The notes under the pieces: model-generated
The model's input: only the letters and a program-made list of their open reading frames with translations
Database searches by the model: none
What the model was told of the DNA's origin: nothing
Assembly (NCBI GenBank): GCA_009760855.2
Contig: WPIO01000009.1
Span: 2,482,501 to 2,546,500 of the forward strand
Direction of reading: 5' to 3'
From: Cristatella mucedo
Taxonomy: Eukaryota > Bryozoa > Phylactolaemata > Cristatellidae
Length of the DNA: 64,000 bases
Made by a program: the position numbers and the translations under genes
Shown: in pieces, positions 46,853-58,316 of the stretch
Numbering within the stretch: position 1 is the first letter of the stretch
How the letters are laid out: every line of letters begins with the position of its first letter

Positions 46853-46991
46853 GTCTCATTTGTATAGCGGCAAAAGAGCGATAACGGCCATCGTCGCCGC
46901 TTGCAGTTGGCATCAAAGGATCGTCCATTATAGGATTCAAACTCACAAACTTGATCGTCAAGAGTACCTAACCTTTTTGGCTATCACGACC
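46853..46991 (-). mobile_element. SINE-1 copy
   Basis: ctcatttgtatagcggcaaa, gcttgcagttggcatcaaag and aggattcaaactcacaaact in SINE-1 order. Confidence 0.6.
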
Positions 46992-47559
46992 CATCAAAGG
47001 GCTCGACCATCCTGAGGGGTACGATGCGCGGTCCACGCTTTCGCTTCAGATCTTGCAGGCTCTTTAATGCCGAGTAAAACTTGTATTTACCATCTATTAA
47101 TATTTTAATTGTTCAGTCGACCTACTAGCTAAGTGCCTTTTGGGCGCGCACCTAGCGAACTCCTCCGTCGACTCACGAAAAAGGAGCTGTCCACCCGCCC
47201 GCACATACTGAGAGCTTGAAGCTCTCTGGTGTGTCGGAGGTGCGCCGCCAGCTCGGCTCTCATTATACCCACTTAAGCAGGCATGCTTGCTTGGCATCTG
47301 CACAAATACGGTCGCAATCCCTTAATAAACTATAGTGCTATACCCGGCGATTGTGACCTTTGAGCTTGGCCACTGACTTATAAGCGGAGAACGCTTATGT
47401 AATAGCGACGATAGGCACTGCATATGAGCAGCACGATATTCAACTATGCTAACCACCCCAAATTGCGTACGACTTGCGACCTGGCCAGCATATGCTGATA
47501 GAACTTGACGAAAACAATCTCTCTTTCGTCGGCGTATGCCCGTCGGAGAGTCGTGGCCT
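46992..47559. other. Intergenic, nothing recognised
   Basis: No gene or repeat identified. Confidence 0.4.
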
Positions 47560-47700
47560 CTCTAGTTTGACCTAGTCGTTAAGGTGCTCGCTCCGACCAA
47601 GATCTGGTCGAGGTCCTGGGCTCGAGCCCCCGCGGCGTATGTGAAGCGCCTGAGTAGAGAATGGGTTCTCTTAGGGGGCGCTATGCAAATGAATTATTTA
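47560..47700 (+). mobile_element. SINE-2 copy
   Basis: tttgacctagtcgttaaggt, ctgggctcgagcccccgcgg, gtatgtgaagcgcctgagta, then gggttctcttagggggcgct. Confidence 0.75.
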
Positions 47701-48489
47701 AAGCGCTGAGCGTTAGCCGTTATAAGCTCGGTCAGTCGAGTTTGTCTGCATTCGCCTGCTGTATCGGCTGCAATATCCAGCTGAATCTTTGTGATTTCGC
47801 CACCTCGGCGTCGCTGATAGAGCTGCGACGTTGGTGACATTGGAGTCACTGCTTGCCGAGTTTTGAGCTCGCAGCCCTTGCCGAAAGACGTGCTACGAGA
47901 TCCCGATAGCTGCACACACTGCACGCGATTTGCCGCAACTTTAATCAGTAAGGATTAAGCGGACTTAATTACAATCTCCGCTAAAAGGGATGCTACGCGC
48001 CACAGTTGGATCTCTCGAGGATCTTTCCGAGTCCGATCAAAAAATGCCGTCGCCCCGCACCACCCCGGCTGAAGAAATCCACCAATCAGCAAACCAGACG
48101 ACATCTGGAGTCTGCAAGCTCAATTGATACTGTCGCAGGCACCACGAGTCGCTTATAAGCAGCCAAATGTACGAGGACGAACATGTTTTAAAGGAGGAGG
48201 ATAGTTATGGGCTATGAGCTGGACAGCTGAATCTCGATTACGAACTAAGTGCTTTGCAGCTGAATTTAGATTGAACCGTTTGAAAAATAGCTACAATAAG
48301 CCTATCTTATGAGCAGTTCAATGTTTTATTATGTGCGAGTGAGATTGTGGCATGACTTATGACCTGGCCATTATATAAGGCACGGACCTGACCGCAGTCG
48401 CTCTCTTGGAGCAACGGTCTACCGGTCGGTGAGTCGTAGCTACAGTAAGCCTAGTAGCGTCGGCTCTGAAGGTCACGTGTCGTATCAGC

Positions 48490-48568
<79 letters not shown>

Positions 48569-49970
48569 GCAAATGATTGTTACGCGTGCCGATGGTAGCG
48601 TCCAGAAGCAGAGACGTCCATGCCGCGGTTCGTGCTAGTTGGCGTTCGTTGTTGAGCAGCATGTGCAGCTCGCTTAAAAATAAAATAAAATAAAAAATAA
48701 ATTAAAAATTAAAATTAAATTAAAAAATTAAAAATTAAAAAATTAAAATAAAAAAGCTTTCCAGCAATTCTTGAACCGAAAAATTCTTACTTCACCGGAA
48801 CCTCCGCCCCAAAGCGTTTTAGCTGATTTGAAAAGAAGTGGACGCCTCTTCTGGAAGCGGAGGTGTGATTCTGCGTGCCAAATTAGCGCCGAGTAAAAGG
48901 ACTCTATAAGAGCCTCTAAAAGCTGAACACACCTCCTCTATTGGATAGCTTTAACCTCCGCACCGAAGGAGCGGTGCCGCGTAGCGTCGCTGAGCGAGTG
49001 ACGAGACCGGTAGCGGTTGACTCGCGGTAATCACGTTAAAGTTGTGACTTCCTCTGATTTGCTAATCAAGAGGAGTGCACGACTTGGCCGCATCTTTCCT
49101 TTTGAAAGCTGTCCACCGTCCAGGATCTAATCTGATTATTTACTTAGTCTTATACGTGGCAGAATGCCGGCCGTGTCCTCTCAATGTTCAAGGCCAATCA
49201 AACCGGTTGCACCAACACGTACGCTTGAAGTATTCGGAGATGAAACTAGATGTCATCCTTCAGGAATTCGAGTTCACCAACTCTCCGGAGTTGATAAGGC
49301 TTCGTTAACCAATCGTCCGCCACGTCATGCTCATTTAATTTTGAAAGGTAGCCGCTGTTGAAGAGGGTGAAAGCTGAACCCAAAGTGGCGGCCGCGAGTC
49401 TACCGCCACAACGATAAGTGGAGGAGCCCTAGAGTAAAACCAGCATAATCAATCAGTGCGTTTTTAACATAACGTCCTAAGAGGACAGGCCCTATTCAGA
49501 GGACATTTTAGCAGGACTCTACTCAGAGGTCGAGGCACGGCCAGGCAAGACTTGCCATGGCCAGTCACTGCCAGCCTCCGTGCCAGAGACGCGGACGCCA
49601 TACAAGGATGGCAACGGACTGGCACTGACCGTGCTTGCTTGCTTGCTGCAGCTTGGCAGCTGAAATGTCGACCGAATGGGACGTCATTTCGTTTGACAAT
49701 ACAGGCCGAGCGGAACGCGACAGCTTGTCACAGCGGACTGGTGAATAGCAGCGCGCGATCCGCCAAATTCGAGACGCGGCAGCCTACACACACACTTGAC
49801 GGATTCGGCGGATTTCGGGTGTAATTCCTAGTGTGGCCGAAAACATCGCTTGCAACCCTGGCTCCGCCTCCCACTCTCCGCTCTGCCTTGGCAGGTGCGC
49901 TCCCGATGCGACTTTTCCAGCAGCCGGGTGAATGGCGTGATGACAGGGGGAGCATGTCTGGCGTAGGAGG
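47701..49970. other. Intergenic, microsatellite-bearing
   Basis: Holds (CA)n flanked by (CG)n at 48490-48572 and an A/T-rich AAAATTA-type tract at about 48676-48756. No recognisable gene. Confidence 0.5.
48490..48572 (+). repeat. (CG)n-(CA)n-(CG)n microsatellite
   Basis: About 36 CA units bounded by short GC runs on both sides, which are symmetrical in composition. Confidence 0.9.
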
Positions 49971-50331
49971 ATGCCTTTAAATAGAGCGACCCACCGTGGG
50001 AGTGCACGTCGCAAGGGGCTGAAGGAGCGGGAGCACACGGAGCGGGAGCACAAGGAGCGGGAGCACAAGGAGCGGGAGCACAAGGAGCGGGAGCACAAGG
50101 AGCGGGAGCACAAGGAGCGGGAGCACAAGGAGCGGGAGCACAAGGAGCGGGAGCACAAGGAGCGGGAGCACAAGGAGCGGGAGCACAAGGAGCGGGAGCA
50201 CAAGGAGCGGGAGTACAAGGAGCGGGAGTACAAGGAGCGGGAGCACAAGGAGCGGGAGCACAAGGAGCGGGAGCACACGGAGCGGCCATCGTTCACTCAG
50301 AGCAGCTCAGCCAACGGCCATTCGCACCGAG
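49971..50331 (+). CDS. Candidate exon with KEREH pentapeptide repeats
   Basis: ATG at 49971 opens MPLNRATHRGSARRKGL. Then come 17 near-identical five-residue units (mostly KEREH, twice TEREH-like, twice KEREY), then ERPSFTQSSSANGHSHR and a strong donor GAG|GTAAGA at 50332 (phase 1 out). Reading on would give a Gln run and a stop at 50439. Such Glu/Lys/Arg-rich repeats form single alpha helices or charged disordered rods in known proteins. I recognise no family. Because 15 is a multiple of three, every frame without a stop stays open through the repeat. The good donor is the main reason to prefer this strand and frame. No matching downstream exon was found. Confidence 0.35.
50025..50288 (+). 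repeat. 15-bp minisatellite, about 17 units
   Basis: Tandem GGAGCGGGAGCACAA with rare C-to-T and A-to-C variants (gagtacaag twice, gagcacacg at both ends). Very homogeneous, so recently expanded. Confidence 0.95.
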
Positions 50332-50798
50332 GTAAGAGTGAGCGGCAGCGGCAGCAGCAGCAGCAGCAGCAGCCGCCTGTAATGGAGTCACCATCCGCCA
50401 TATCCAGCCTTTTACTTAAGGCGCGACGTGTGGCGTCTTGAAATGAAGAATCCCATTTATTCAGCGGCTTGATGCCACTCCGCGATAGGCTGCCGCACCT
50501 TCAGACATTGAAGGCGACGTGGTGAAACCAAGTAAGGAGTGGAGTACATTAAAAGAATTAATTCGGCCGACAGTACTCAAGATGATCTTACAGCGGTGCT
50601 TGTTTTTATTCGGTTGCGACAGTAGCACAAAATAGCTACAAAGCATTGTGATCACAGCAGCTGAGTTAACCGAGCTATTGCCTAGCCACACGTCCCGCCT
50701 GGTATAAAGATTTAGGCTCAAAGGCCGAGACTCAAATGATACACGGTGAATACGAACTTCTGATGGCTTGTCTCCTCATAGGAATTTTCACCACTCCA

Positions 50799-50943
<145 letters not shown>

Positions 50944-50947
<4 letters not shown>

Positions 50948-53044
50948 ACACACACATATCCGTTCGAGATAAGTCGCTTCATCCAGCGTTGCTAGTAGCG
51001 TCAAGTTGTCTAAATCGCACGAGTTTCGCTGCAATTGTGCAATCTGTGACGTCAAACTGACTTTGACATGAATTCAATCATATTTTGCAGCGGCTCGCAG
51101 CGGTTAAGATTGTTAACCATGGCTAACAACGCCTCAATAGAGATGCATTATGAGCAATGCGTTAAAGTCTTACTTATAGGTTGGCATGCGTTTACATATT
51201 AATTTTCATCGAAAACTGGGAGAGACTTTTCCCTCTGTGAATCATGAGAGTCATACTTAAAACCTGGCTAGTATTACAAAACTGCTCAAGATGAGCTTCG
51301 AGCCAGAAAAGTCTAGTATTAATAAGCGAACGCCACCGAGGTGAATGCGAATGAATATTGCGAATGCCACGGCTCTAAAAGGGAGATCAGCATGCCTTCA
51401 GCCTGTAGGAGGATGAGCCGTTGGCTGAGTCCCGGGCTGACTTAAACTTATCAGTTCTGGCTACAGTGCTTGCAGGGCTACCAAGCGGTACAGACGGCAA
51501 CGTCGGACGCGCTTAGCGGAGCAGTTTTGGAACATTCTCACGCTAAGTTGGTCATACAATGAGCGTCCGTGGGGTTGCTAGCAGTTCCTGGATACAGGCA
51601 CGAATCGTGGCAACACAGCATGTCTATAGTGCCGTGGCATAAAAAGAGAAGCGTCTCTTGTTAGGCACTTAACATATGATGGAAATAATTTATTTCAATT
51701 GGTTACTGAGAACACTAGGAAGATATCTTTCAAAGTTTATGGATTAGACCTTATGAACGACATCTTTGAAGCGACTGTCACGCGACATACTTTGGCTTCT
51801 AGCTCAGAAGTTGCACTGTATAGCTAGTGCTGGACATGTGTGCCTCGCCCCCTATGGCTAAGGAATAAGCTGGTTCTCATTAAGGATATCGACTAAGGCC
51901 CCCCCCCAGGTCTCAGTCCGAGGGAAAGGCGTACGTAATTCAAGGACTGACAACGCGTCCTCGGCTTTTTTGCGGCGCGCGACTAGAGTTCAAAAGCCAC
52001 TATTGCAAGTTCGTAACAGTGTTCTTGCTAGTGTCACTTGGGACCGCTTGGGTCCAGTTAGAGTAGCTAGACGGCGCCGAGTCGGTCGGTTGCGGCCGCG
52101 AACGTTTTCTTAAAGTGCTTGCCTTTGGTAGTTCAGTCCTGAAATATCGGTGAGGTGATTTTGTTTTATTACAGAAGCGTCGTCGAAAAGTACCGTCAGG
52201 AAAAGATATGCGTTCACGTTAGCATACCTCCTTCCAGTCTCCCATTCAGGAGACCTGCCAAGCGGTCATTGACCTTCTTGACCTTCTTGACCTCGGTTCT
52301 GGGTGGCTGAGGCTGCACGCTTCAAGCGACGCTCTTGCAAAAGGGAGCGGGGCACGCATTTCGATGCCTTTGTGATCGGATTCCTAGTTACTTTTATTCT
52401 GAATGCTTCGTCGAAGGCTTTGTACCTCGGCTTCTTTGCACTATGCGCACTTTTTGAACGAATTCACGACTCCTCGATCCACACCTCAAAACTTGCTCGG
52501 CGAGGGAATCTTCAACTGACTCTGCATGGAAATTGGGCCTGGATTACCACGTCGGGTCCAATGTACAGCCTGCAAAATTTTAGTCACACCAATGAATAAC
52601 TACAGGCTACTCAGATAAGGATAGATTAACTATGTTAGTCCGTGCATTCTATAAATACCGCCTATAATCCTGTAATTTACTAGTCACATGTCTTTATGCC
52701 TGTAGAATAAGTCACGTGTAAATAATACACAGCCCAACACCTAGGCTCGGTCCGTTCTTAGTTACGCCACAGACGCATCGGGCCACTAGCACGGCTTCGC
52801 ATTGAGCAGCACATCAATTGAACACTAATTATAATAAAATATGACTTTGCCTAAGACTATTTGTCTACTTTTCGGGACTCTGGGTATCTTGGAAAAGAGC
52901 CATATCAACTTATTGGTAACAATAGCAAGCACTATCGCCGCACCGTGAAGCACTCATGAAAGAAAATTCACACGGACGTTGGAACCGCTGCGAGGAACAG
53001 GCAATAGGCTTCTAGCTTCGCGCTTAGATGCCATTAAGTCTGTG
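50944..53044. other. Intergenic, nothing firmly recognised
   Basis: An open plus-strand frame at 52303-52599 has a hydrophobic stretch (VIGFLVTFILNASS), but no homology or splice logic is apparent. Poly(C) at about 51900. Confidence 0.4.
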
Positions 53045-53140
53045 AGATGTCGTTAGTCGGTTCCCGGCTTTGGGGCATGGGAATTAAAGTCGCGGACTCC
53101 AAAGGCTTTGAGGTTGGTCTGAGGGACGGCTAAACTGCCA
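53045..53140 (-). mobile_element. Old LINE-B-like fragment
   Basis: Minus strand reads QTNLKAFGVRDFNSHAPKPG, matching the LINE-B segment KSFGDHAFTSYAPKAWNSLP; the 3' part is absent. Confidence 0.5.
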
Positions 53141-53372
53141 GCTTTATGCAGCGGCTGCTGGCGCGAGGGAACTGGCGTGAGGAGCCGAGGATTTTCGCTT
53201 TCAGCGAAGACAGGGAAAGAAAGAGAATCAAGGACCCTCCTAGAACTGAGGAGGAGTGACCCAGAACCTAGAACCGCTGGCTGGAAAGTGCAACCTTTCT
53301 GCTTGCTAGATTGCAGCCATATTGACTCGGAGAGCGTCCTCTCGAAAGGTTTTGCCCGATTTCTCCTTTGCA

Positions 53373-53658
53373 GACGAGAATGTTTCGAATCGCGGCGCCG
53401 CCGTGCCTCGTCTTCGTGGCCGTACTTGCCGCCGCCGCCGCCGCCGCCGCCGCCGCCCAGAGCGCGTCCCTGGCGTGTCTCAGAGGCGAGCAGATTATGA
53501 TGGGCCGCTGCGCGAAGAATACGTGCGTGCTCGGCTGCCAAACGTGCCTGTGGTACTATGGCCGCTTCAACTACAACTTGTGGCGCTGCGCCTTCGACTG
53601 CGCCACCACGCGGGCTCACATCATCGACCAGGGGCCGGCGCGCTGCGACAGACACATG
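53373..53658 (+). CDS. Secreted 8-cysteine peptide, eclosion-hormone/CHH-like cysteine pattern
   Basis: The acceptor gatttctcctttgcag at 53372 is followed seven bases later by ATG (53380). The donor is CATG|GTGAGC at 53659. If unspliced, the frame runs to TGA at 53722 (114 residues). The product starts with a signal peptide (MFRIAAPPCLVFVAVLA, then a run of Ala from a GCC repeat, likely cleavage near AQSAS), then eight Cys spaced C-x10-C-x4-C-x3-C-x2-C-x13-C-x3-C-x14-C. The last six resemble arthropod eclosion hormone (about C-x3-C-x2-C-x12-C-x3-C-x10-C), and the C-x2-C-x13-C-x3-C core also resembles CHH/ITP peptides. Seen: splice sites, signal peptide and cysteines. Inferred: a secreted signalling peptide with up to four disulfides. 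It could instead be another small secreted Cys-rich protein. Confidence 0.5.
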
Positions 53659-54557
53659 GTGAGCCAAAACGAGCCGTGGAGCCCTCACACGGCGCCGCCA
53701 TTCCTCGTCGAGGGCGAGCAGTGACGGGCGGACGCGCCGGAACGCCGGGCGGCGGCGCGACGCGCTGAACGCTTGGCCGCGTCGGCCTATCGTTGCGCTG
53801 CGGCAGACGGCTCGACGGCGCTGATTTTGTGGCAGGCGAATGGGCTCCTTCTCGGGTTGTACGACGCTGAAGGCGTCTGTGCTCGACCGCACCTACAGGG
53901 TATCGCTTGGTCCGGCGTCTGAGCCTCCGAGGTCTCTGTATTATCGCTGTTTCCAGCGGATCGTCGAAATATAAATGTGACTGAACCGTCAATAATCGGC
54001 TTCGAAGAGCGTAACGCGTCCCTACAGTAGTATTGCAGCACTCAAGAGAAGGACTGACGCACTTCATCATCGAATGTATTTGAATTTGCAAAAACCTGGA
54101 AGCTTTTTAAATCGAGCTCAAATCAGTCGGCGCTTGACGGAAGAAAGAGGCGCACACTATTTTAGCACGGCGATTAAAGCGTAGCCAGCACTCAATCTCC
54201 CGCTTCAGGCGGCGTTGTCATAGCGAATCCAGCTTGACTTTATTCTTTTCGATGCACCGTCTGCCGATGCATGGCTTTTCTGGCTCGGTTTTTACTTATA
54301 ACGCATGGATCACATCAGTTGACTCTATTCTAAAAGTGCCAAAAGAGCCCGCCATGCTATTTGGGCGCCGAAGGTGCGCGTGAGAACGATCGAACGGAAC
54401 GAAAAAGGCCGACTTACCCCGCCTGGCCCTGCTGTGCCCGGCTGATCATCATTTCGCTGCAGCTCACAAATTCGCTCGCAGCTGGGCGGCATGTGCGCAG
54501 GGTAGCTGCCGTGCGCGCGGGTTGCTCAGGGAGGAAGGCTGGGCGCGCGCAAGCCTC
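53659..54557. other. Possible downstream intron of the secreted-peptide gene
   Basis: CpG-rich to about 53900. No second exon with convincing acceptor and phase 0 was found. Confidence 0.35.
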
Positions 54558-54690
54558 TCTGGTTTGGCCCCAGGAATGAGGCGCTCGAATTTAACAAGTA
54601 ACGTCGTGCGCTCGAGCCCGGCCGCAAACATAAAGCGCTTGGAGGGAGGTGAAGTTTTTTCTTACGGCGATATTCAAATGAATTATATAG
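54558..54690 (+). mobile_element. SINE-2 copy, worn
   Basis: tctggtttggccccaggaat, gtgcgctcgagcccggccgc, aaagcgcttggagggaggtg, ending tattcaaatgaatta. Confidence 0.6.
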
Positions 54691-56694
54691 ATTTCTATAT
54701 ACTGTCGATTGGGCCACAGATTAAGCAGCCAAATCAAATTAGTAAAACTTAAACCGCGCCAGGGAGGTCATTCCGCCATTCGGCAGGTCGGGCAGATCGT
54801 TGAGCACAAGAGTCAGTTGGGATATGTTTTCGGACAGTATCAATTCATGGGTCCCTAGGTCTCGCCACTCAAGGATGTTTTTTTAATATCAAAGGGGTCG
54901 CAAAATTCAGACCCGCTAAGAAGGAATAATGAGCCCGTGGTCAGATCTCGTGAATTTGCAAAATAATCTGAGTTGAGAGGATGCAATAGAAGGAGAACAT
55001 TTGATTGAGTGCGTGACTTTTCTTCAGAAGATGAATATGCACATTATCCACAAGGAAACGTAAATTGGCCAACGTACGAAACTCAGTGTACACAGAGTCA
55101 GCTGGGCTGGGTCATTAAAACGAATGATACATTCACCCAGTATCAGAAAGGGGCGATTTCTGAAATACATGATAGAAAACACATCTGGAAAAATCTGAAA
55201 TAAAGAATTAATTGTTACTTGGGGGCATTATGTTTCTGCAACTATTGGCAGCTTGCTGGAGGTCCTCAATTAAAGAGACTAGAAGAACTGCTTTAGGGGT
55301 ACTAGAAATAGCACGATGCGGACGGCGAAGAGATCGACGTTGGCTGCTCCGCCGTCCTTTGTAAGAACCTTGGGTAGTCAGGTAAGGAAAGTCGATAGCG
55401 GAGTCGTTAGTCATAATCAGACAGCTGATCGGTTTTGGCCAAGTCTCGCTTACACCAAATTGGCATGGTCAATAAAATATCCTACAGAGTATTATTGGCT
55501 AATTGAAAATAATTGAACGCAAATCTAGTGGCGCAATTTAAGAGGGACTGCAAGTTTCACTGTCGGTCCGATCGTCACTAACTCAGAGGCTTTATTATAC
55601 TGCTGGAAGGGAGCGAATGCTGGGTAGCTGGAGACAGTGTATGAGAGACAAGTACAAGTGATGCATCCCTTTCTCCTCGCCAGCTTCGCTTGGGCTGCCT
55701 TAGGTAAATACAGATTGCCAGGACCGCGACACAAGTGGCGGCATCCAGAAGCTCAGCTGAACGACATTAGCGAAGATGCAACAGGCGTGCACTACTATCT
55801 AATAGGAAGGTGTATTCTTTAGGAGTCAGTGAGGCAATATTGGATGCTGACTTGAGTTCAGGATCTTATGCGAAATAATGTATTCCTTACTTTTTACGAG
55901 TAAGCTATTCTGAAATTAACACCTACTACCGAGGAGAACGTATTCTTAGAGTAATAACTCGGGAATCTCAAAAAAATATACAGAAACTGTCACAATGTCA
56001 CTGATTCACCTGGTTTACGTTTCAGTATACCTGTATATGCTATATCAAATGTATTATTATCATTATTATTATTATGCAAACCATTTTAGACTGCACATGT
56101 TTACTTAGGAGTCACGCCTTGCTACAAACGTTGAATTCGCTCGAGGGACACTTGGGTGCTGATTCCTGACACAAAAGCCGAATGATGAACTGGCATATTA
56201 ATGCGATCAACTGAAATTACACTAAAACCGGTGGAAGGCAAAATGTACTGTAAATAGTAACGCTATTTTGATCGGCTTAGAGCGACGATACTTTGGCACG
56301 AAAGAATTGCATGCATTTGCCCAACTAAAATGGTCTAGCTCATTTTCCCAGTGGGGCAAGTAAAGCTACGCGGCCATTTAAATGATTATACTGTTTTATC
56401 TAGAGATCTCATAGTCAGATAAGATACTTTATTATTAGACATAATTAAGATACTTTATAATTAGACATACTTTTTCTCCGGGGCTGAGGCTTAGTAATGC
56501 CACTTTCATACCATGTTAAAAGCTCAGTCACTTAACTCGCGCTTAAGAATTTTAATGCTCGAGCAGGTTTAAATTACCATCGAGGCCTGAATTGAGCCAA
56601 CACTATTATATTCCCATGGATATTCGCGAGTGGCAAATGAGGATTCATAGCTAGATACACATCCAGAAGCTCCAAAAATTCTAAGAACCTTTCC
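54691..56694. other. Intergenic, nothing firmly recognised
   Basis: Several short open frames. One at 55664 starts with a signal-like segment (see findings). (ATT)n at about 56052-56075. Confidence 0.4.
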
Positions 56695-57015
56695 GACTTG
56701 CGTCATTACATCTCCTGACTTGCTCACATTTAAAAAAAAACTATAAACGCATCTATTTACGACAGCATTCAGTGGCTCCCAGTGATACGTTCTTTTTCGT
56801 GCTTACGGGTGCTGACACAGTGCATGCTGCTACTAAACAAACTTACATGCGAACCCTATACATGTCACCTCTTACCATGTTATTCTTGTTGTTAATTGAG
56901 CATGCTACGACTAATCATTTGATCGTGCTTCCTTTGCAGCAAATGTGAAGTGCCTAGAAAGAGATTGAGTTCTCTCTCTCTAAGGGTGTTATATCAAATG
57001 CATTTTATTATTAAT
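56695..57015 (+). mobile_element. LINE-B 3' untranslated fragment
   Basis: acttgctcacatttaaaaaa, acagtgcatgctgctactaa, aatgtgaagtgcctagaaag, agattgagttctctctctct, then ATT repeats. Confidence 0.75.
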
Positions 57016-57791
57016 ATCAGCGTCTTGGTAGACCTTGTAACTTATGTTACTACTTCAGTCGATTGTTTTTCGGGAAATATATTATAATCGGCTACTAGGC
57101 TGTTACGATCCTTAAATATGTCGTAAGTTTGCCACCGTGGCGTGCCTCTCATCAGAGAATTCGCAGAGCTTCGCCAATAGGCGAATGCAATTAGCACTGG
57201 ACAAGCGCCAAAGGCTGTCTTACAGAGCTGGCAGGGCTGCGATTGCAACGAATCGCATAGACATTAAGCACTTCTCAGACATCTCGGTGAGCCGAGAGTA
57301 CTCCAGCAGGCGCGGCCAGAACCAAAGTGAGCATGGGCAGGTGCCACCAAAAGACAACGAAGATTTAACGTTTGTAATTACGTAGTTGTCTCACAGCCTA
57401 TGTCTTCAGCGGTAAAATCTTTACTACTACAAGAGAGAAACGTAGAGGCTAAGTCACTTGAGATGTCGCATGCGAGCCCAAGAAAGACGCGAAGTATTCG
57501 AGTGAGCTAGAGAAAAAGACTCCAGAAATTCAATCAATTAGTTTCTGAGGCCTGTAGTGGAGTTACAGACGGAGATACATGCGTACATGTATGAAGCAGA
57601 TGACCTCTTCGCAGACGTCAGTATTTTCATGCACCCACTCGCTTTCATTCGCGTAACACTTTTAAGTGACTTATCAATGCATTCCTTAAAATAAGCAGCT
57701 CTGACTTTTTTATTCAGCGACTTCCGCTTGCAGTTGACAACAAAGTTTCCTGCAGCATGACACTTACAACGTGTTAGCACCGTACCCCTGT
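57016..57791. other. Intergenic, nothing recognised
   Basis: A remnant resembling SINE-1 (cgcttgcagttgacaacaaa) near 57725. Otherwise unassigned. Confidence 0.35.
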
Positions 57792-57882
57792 TTAATTCAT
57801 CTGTATAGTGCCCTAAGAGAATTGCCTCTCTATTCAGGCGCTTAACATATGCCACGGGTCTTGAGCCCAAGATCGTGACCGT
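57792..57882 (-). mobile_element. SINE-2 copy, partial
   Basis: Minus strand: gggctcaagacccgtggcat, atgttaagcgcctgaataga, gaggcaattctcttagggca, ending ctatacagatgaatt. Confidence 0.55.
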
Positions 57883-58129
57883 CGATTACAATTTCCTTGA
57901 CCTTGATCGACGAACTCTCGAGACCAGATCCGAAGGCAAAGAATGACAATTAAGGTAAAGTTGAAAACGCGGCGACTTCCAGACACACTTTTCGTCTGTA
58001 AGGCATTCTCGCAAATGCGAGTGACGTATTGATGTAAGGTACTCTTTATATGAAATTAATTTCTGTCTAAGGAGAAAGTCCTTGTCGTGGTGTGATATCT
58101 CCGTCTCTAACTCCAGCGAAGCCATGAGG

Positions 58130-58316
58130 CAGCGGTTCTCAACCCGTGGGTTAAGACCCCCTTGAGGTTCGAATGACTCTTTCACAGGGGTCGCGGCCTA
58201 AGTAGACCTTCGGAAACCACGCATTTCCACATTTCGCACGCAATAATTTTATGCTTGGAGGTCGCCACAACCTGAGGAACTGTATTACAGGGTCGCGGCG
58301 TCAGATAGGACGAGAT
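58130..58316 (+). mobile_element. SPIN-like hAT transposon, short non-autonomous copy
   Basis: The left end reads cagcggttctcaaccc (hAT terminal inverted repeat), then gtgggttaagaccccc, ttcgaatgactctttcacag and gggtcgcggcctaag. The right part has ggtcgccacaacctgaggaa and ctgtattacagggtcgcgg, ending in a worn terminal repeat. Both ends and their order are those of SPIN-type hAT miniatures, widely known from tetrapod genomes and reported in a few invertebrates. It encodes nothing. A target-site duplication is not visible. Confidence 0.7.

Noticed and set aside
50025-50288. CRISPR-like array
   Set aside because: Contiguous 15-bp units without spacers, in animal DNA; it is a minisatellite.
49784-50296. 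Minus-strand frames of SRSLC, PAPCA or LVLPL repeats
   Set aside because: Shadow frames of the 15-bp minisatellite, which stays open in every frame lacking a stop.
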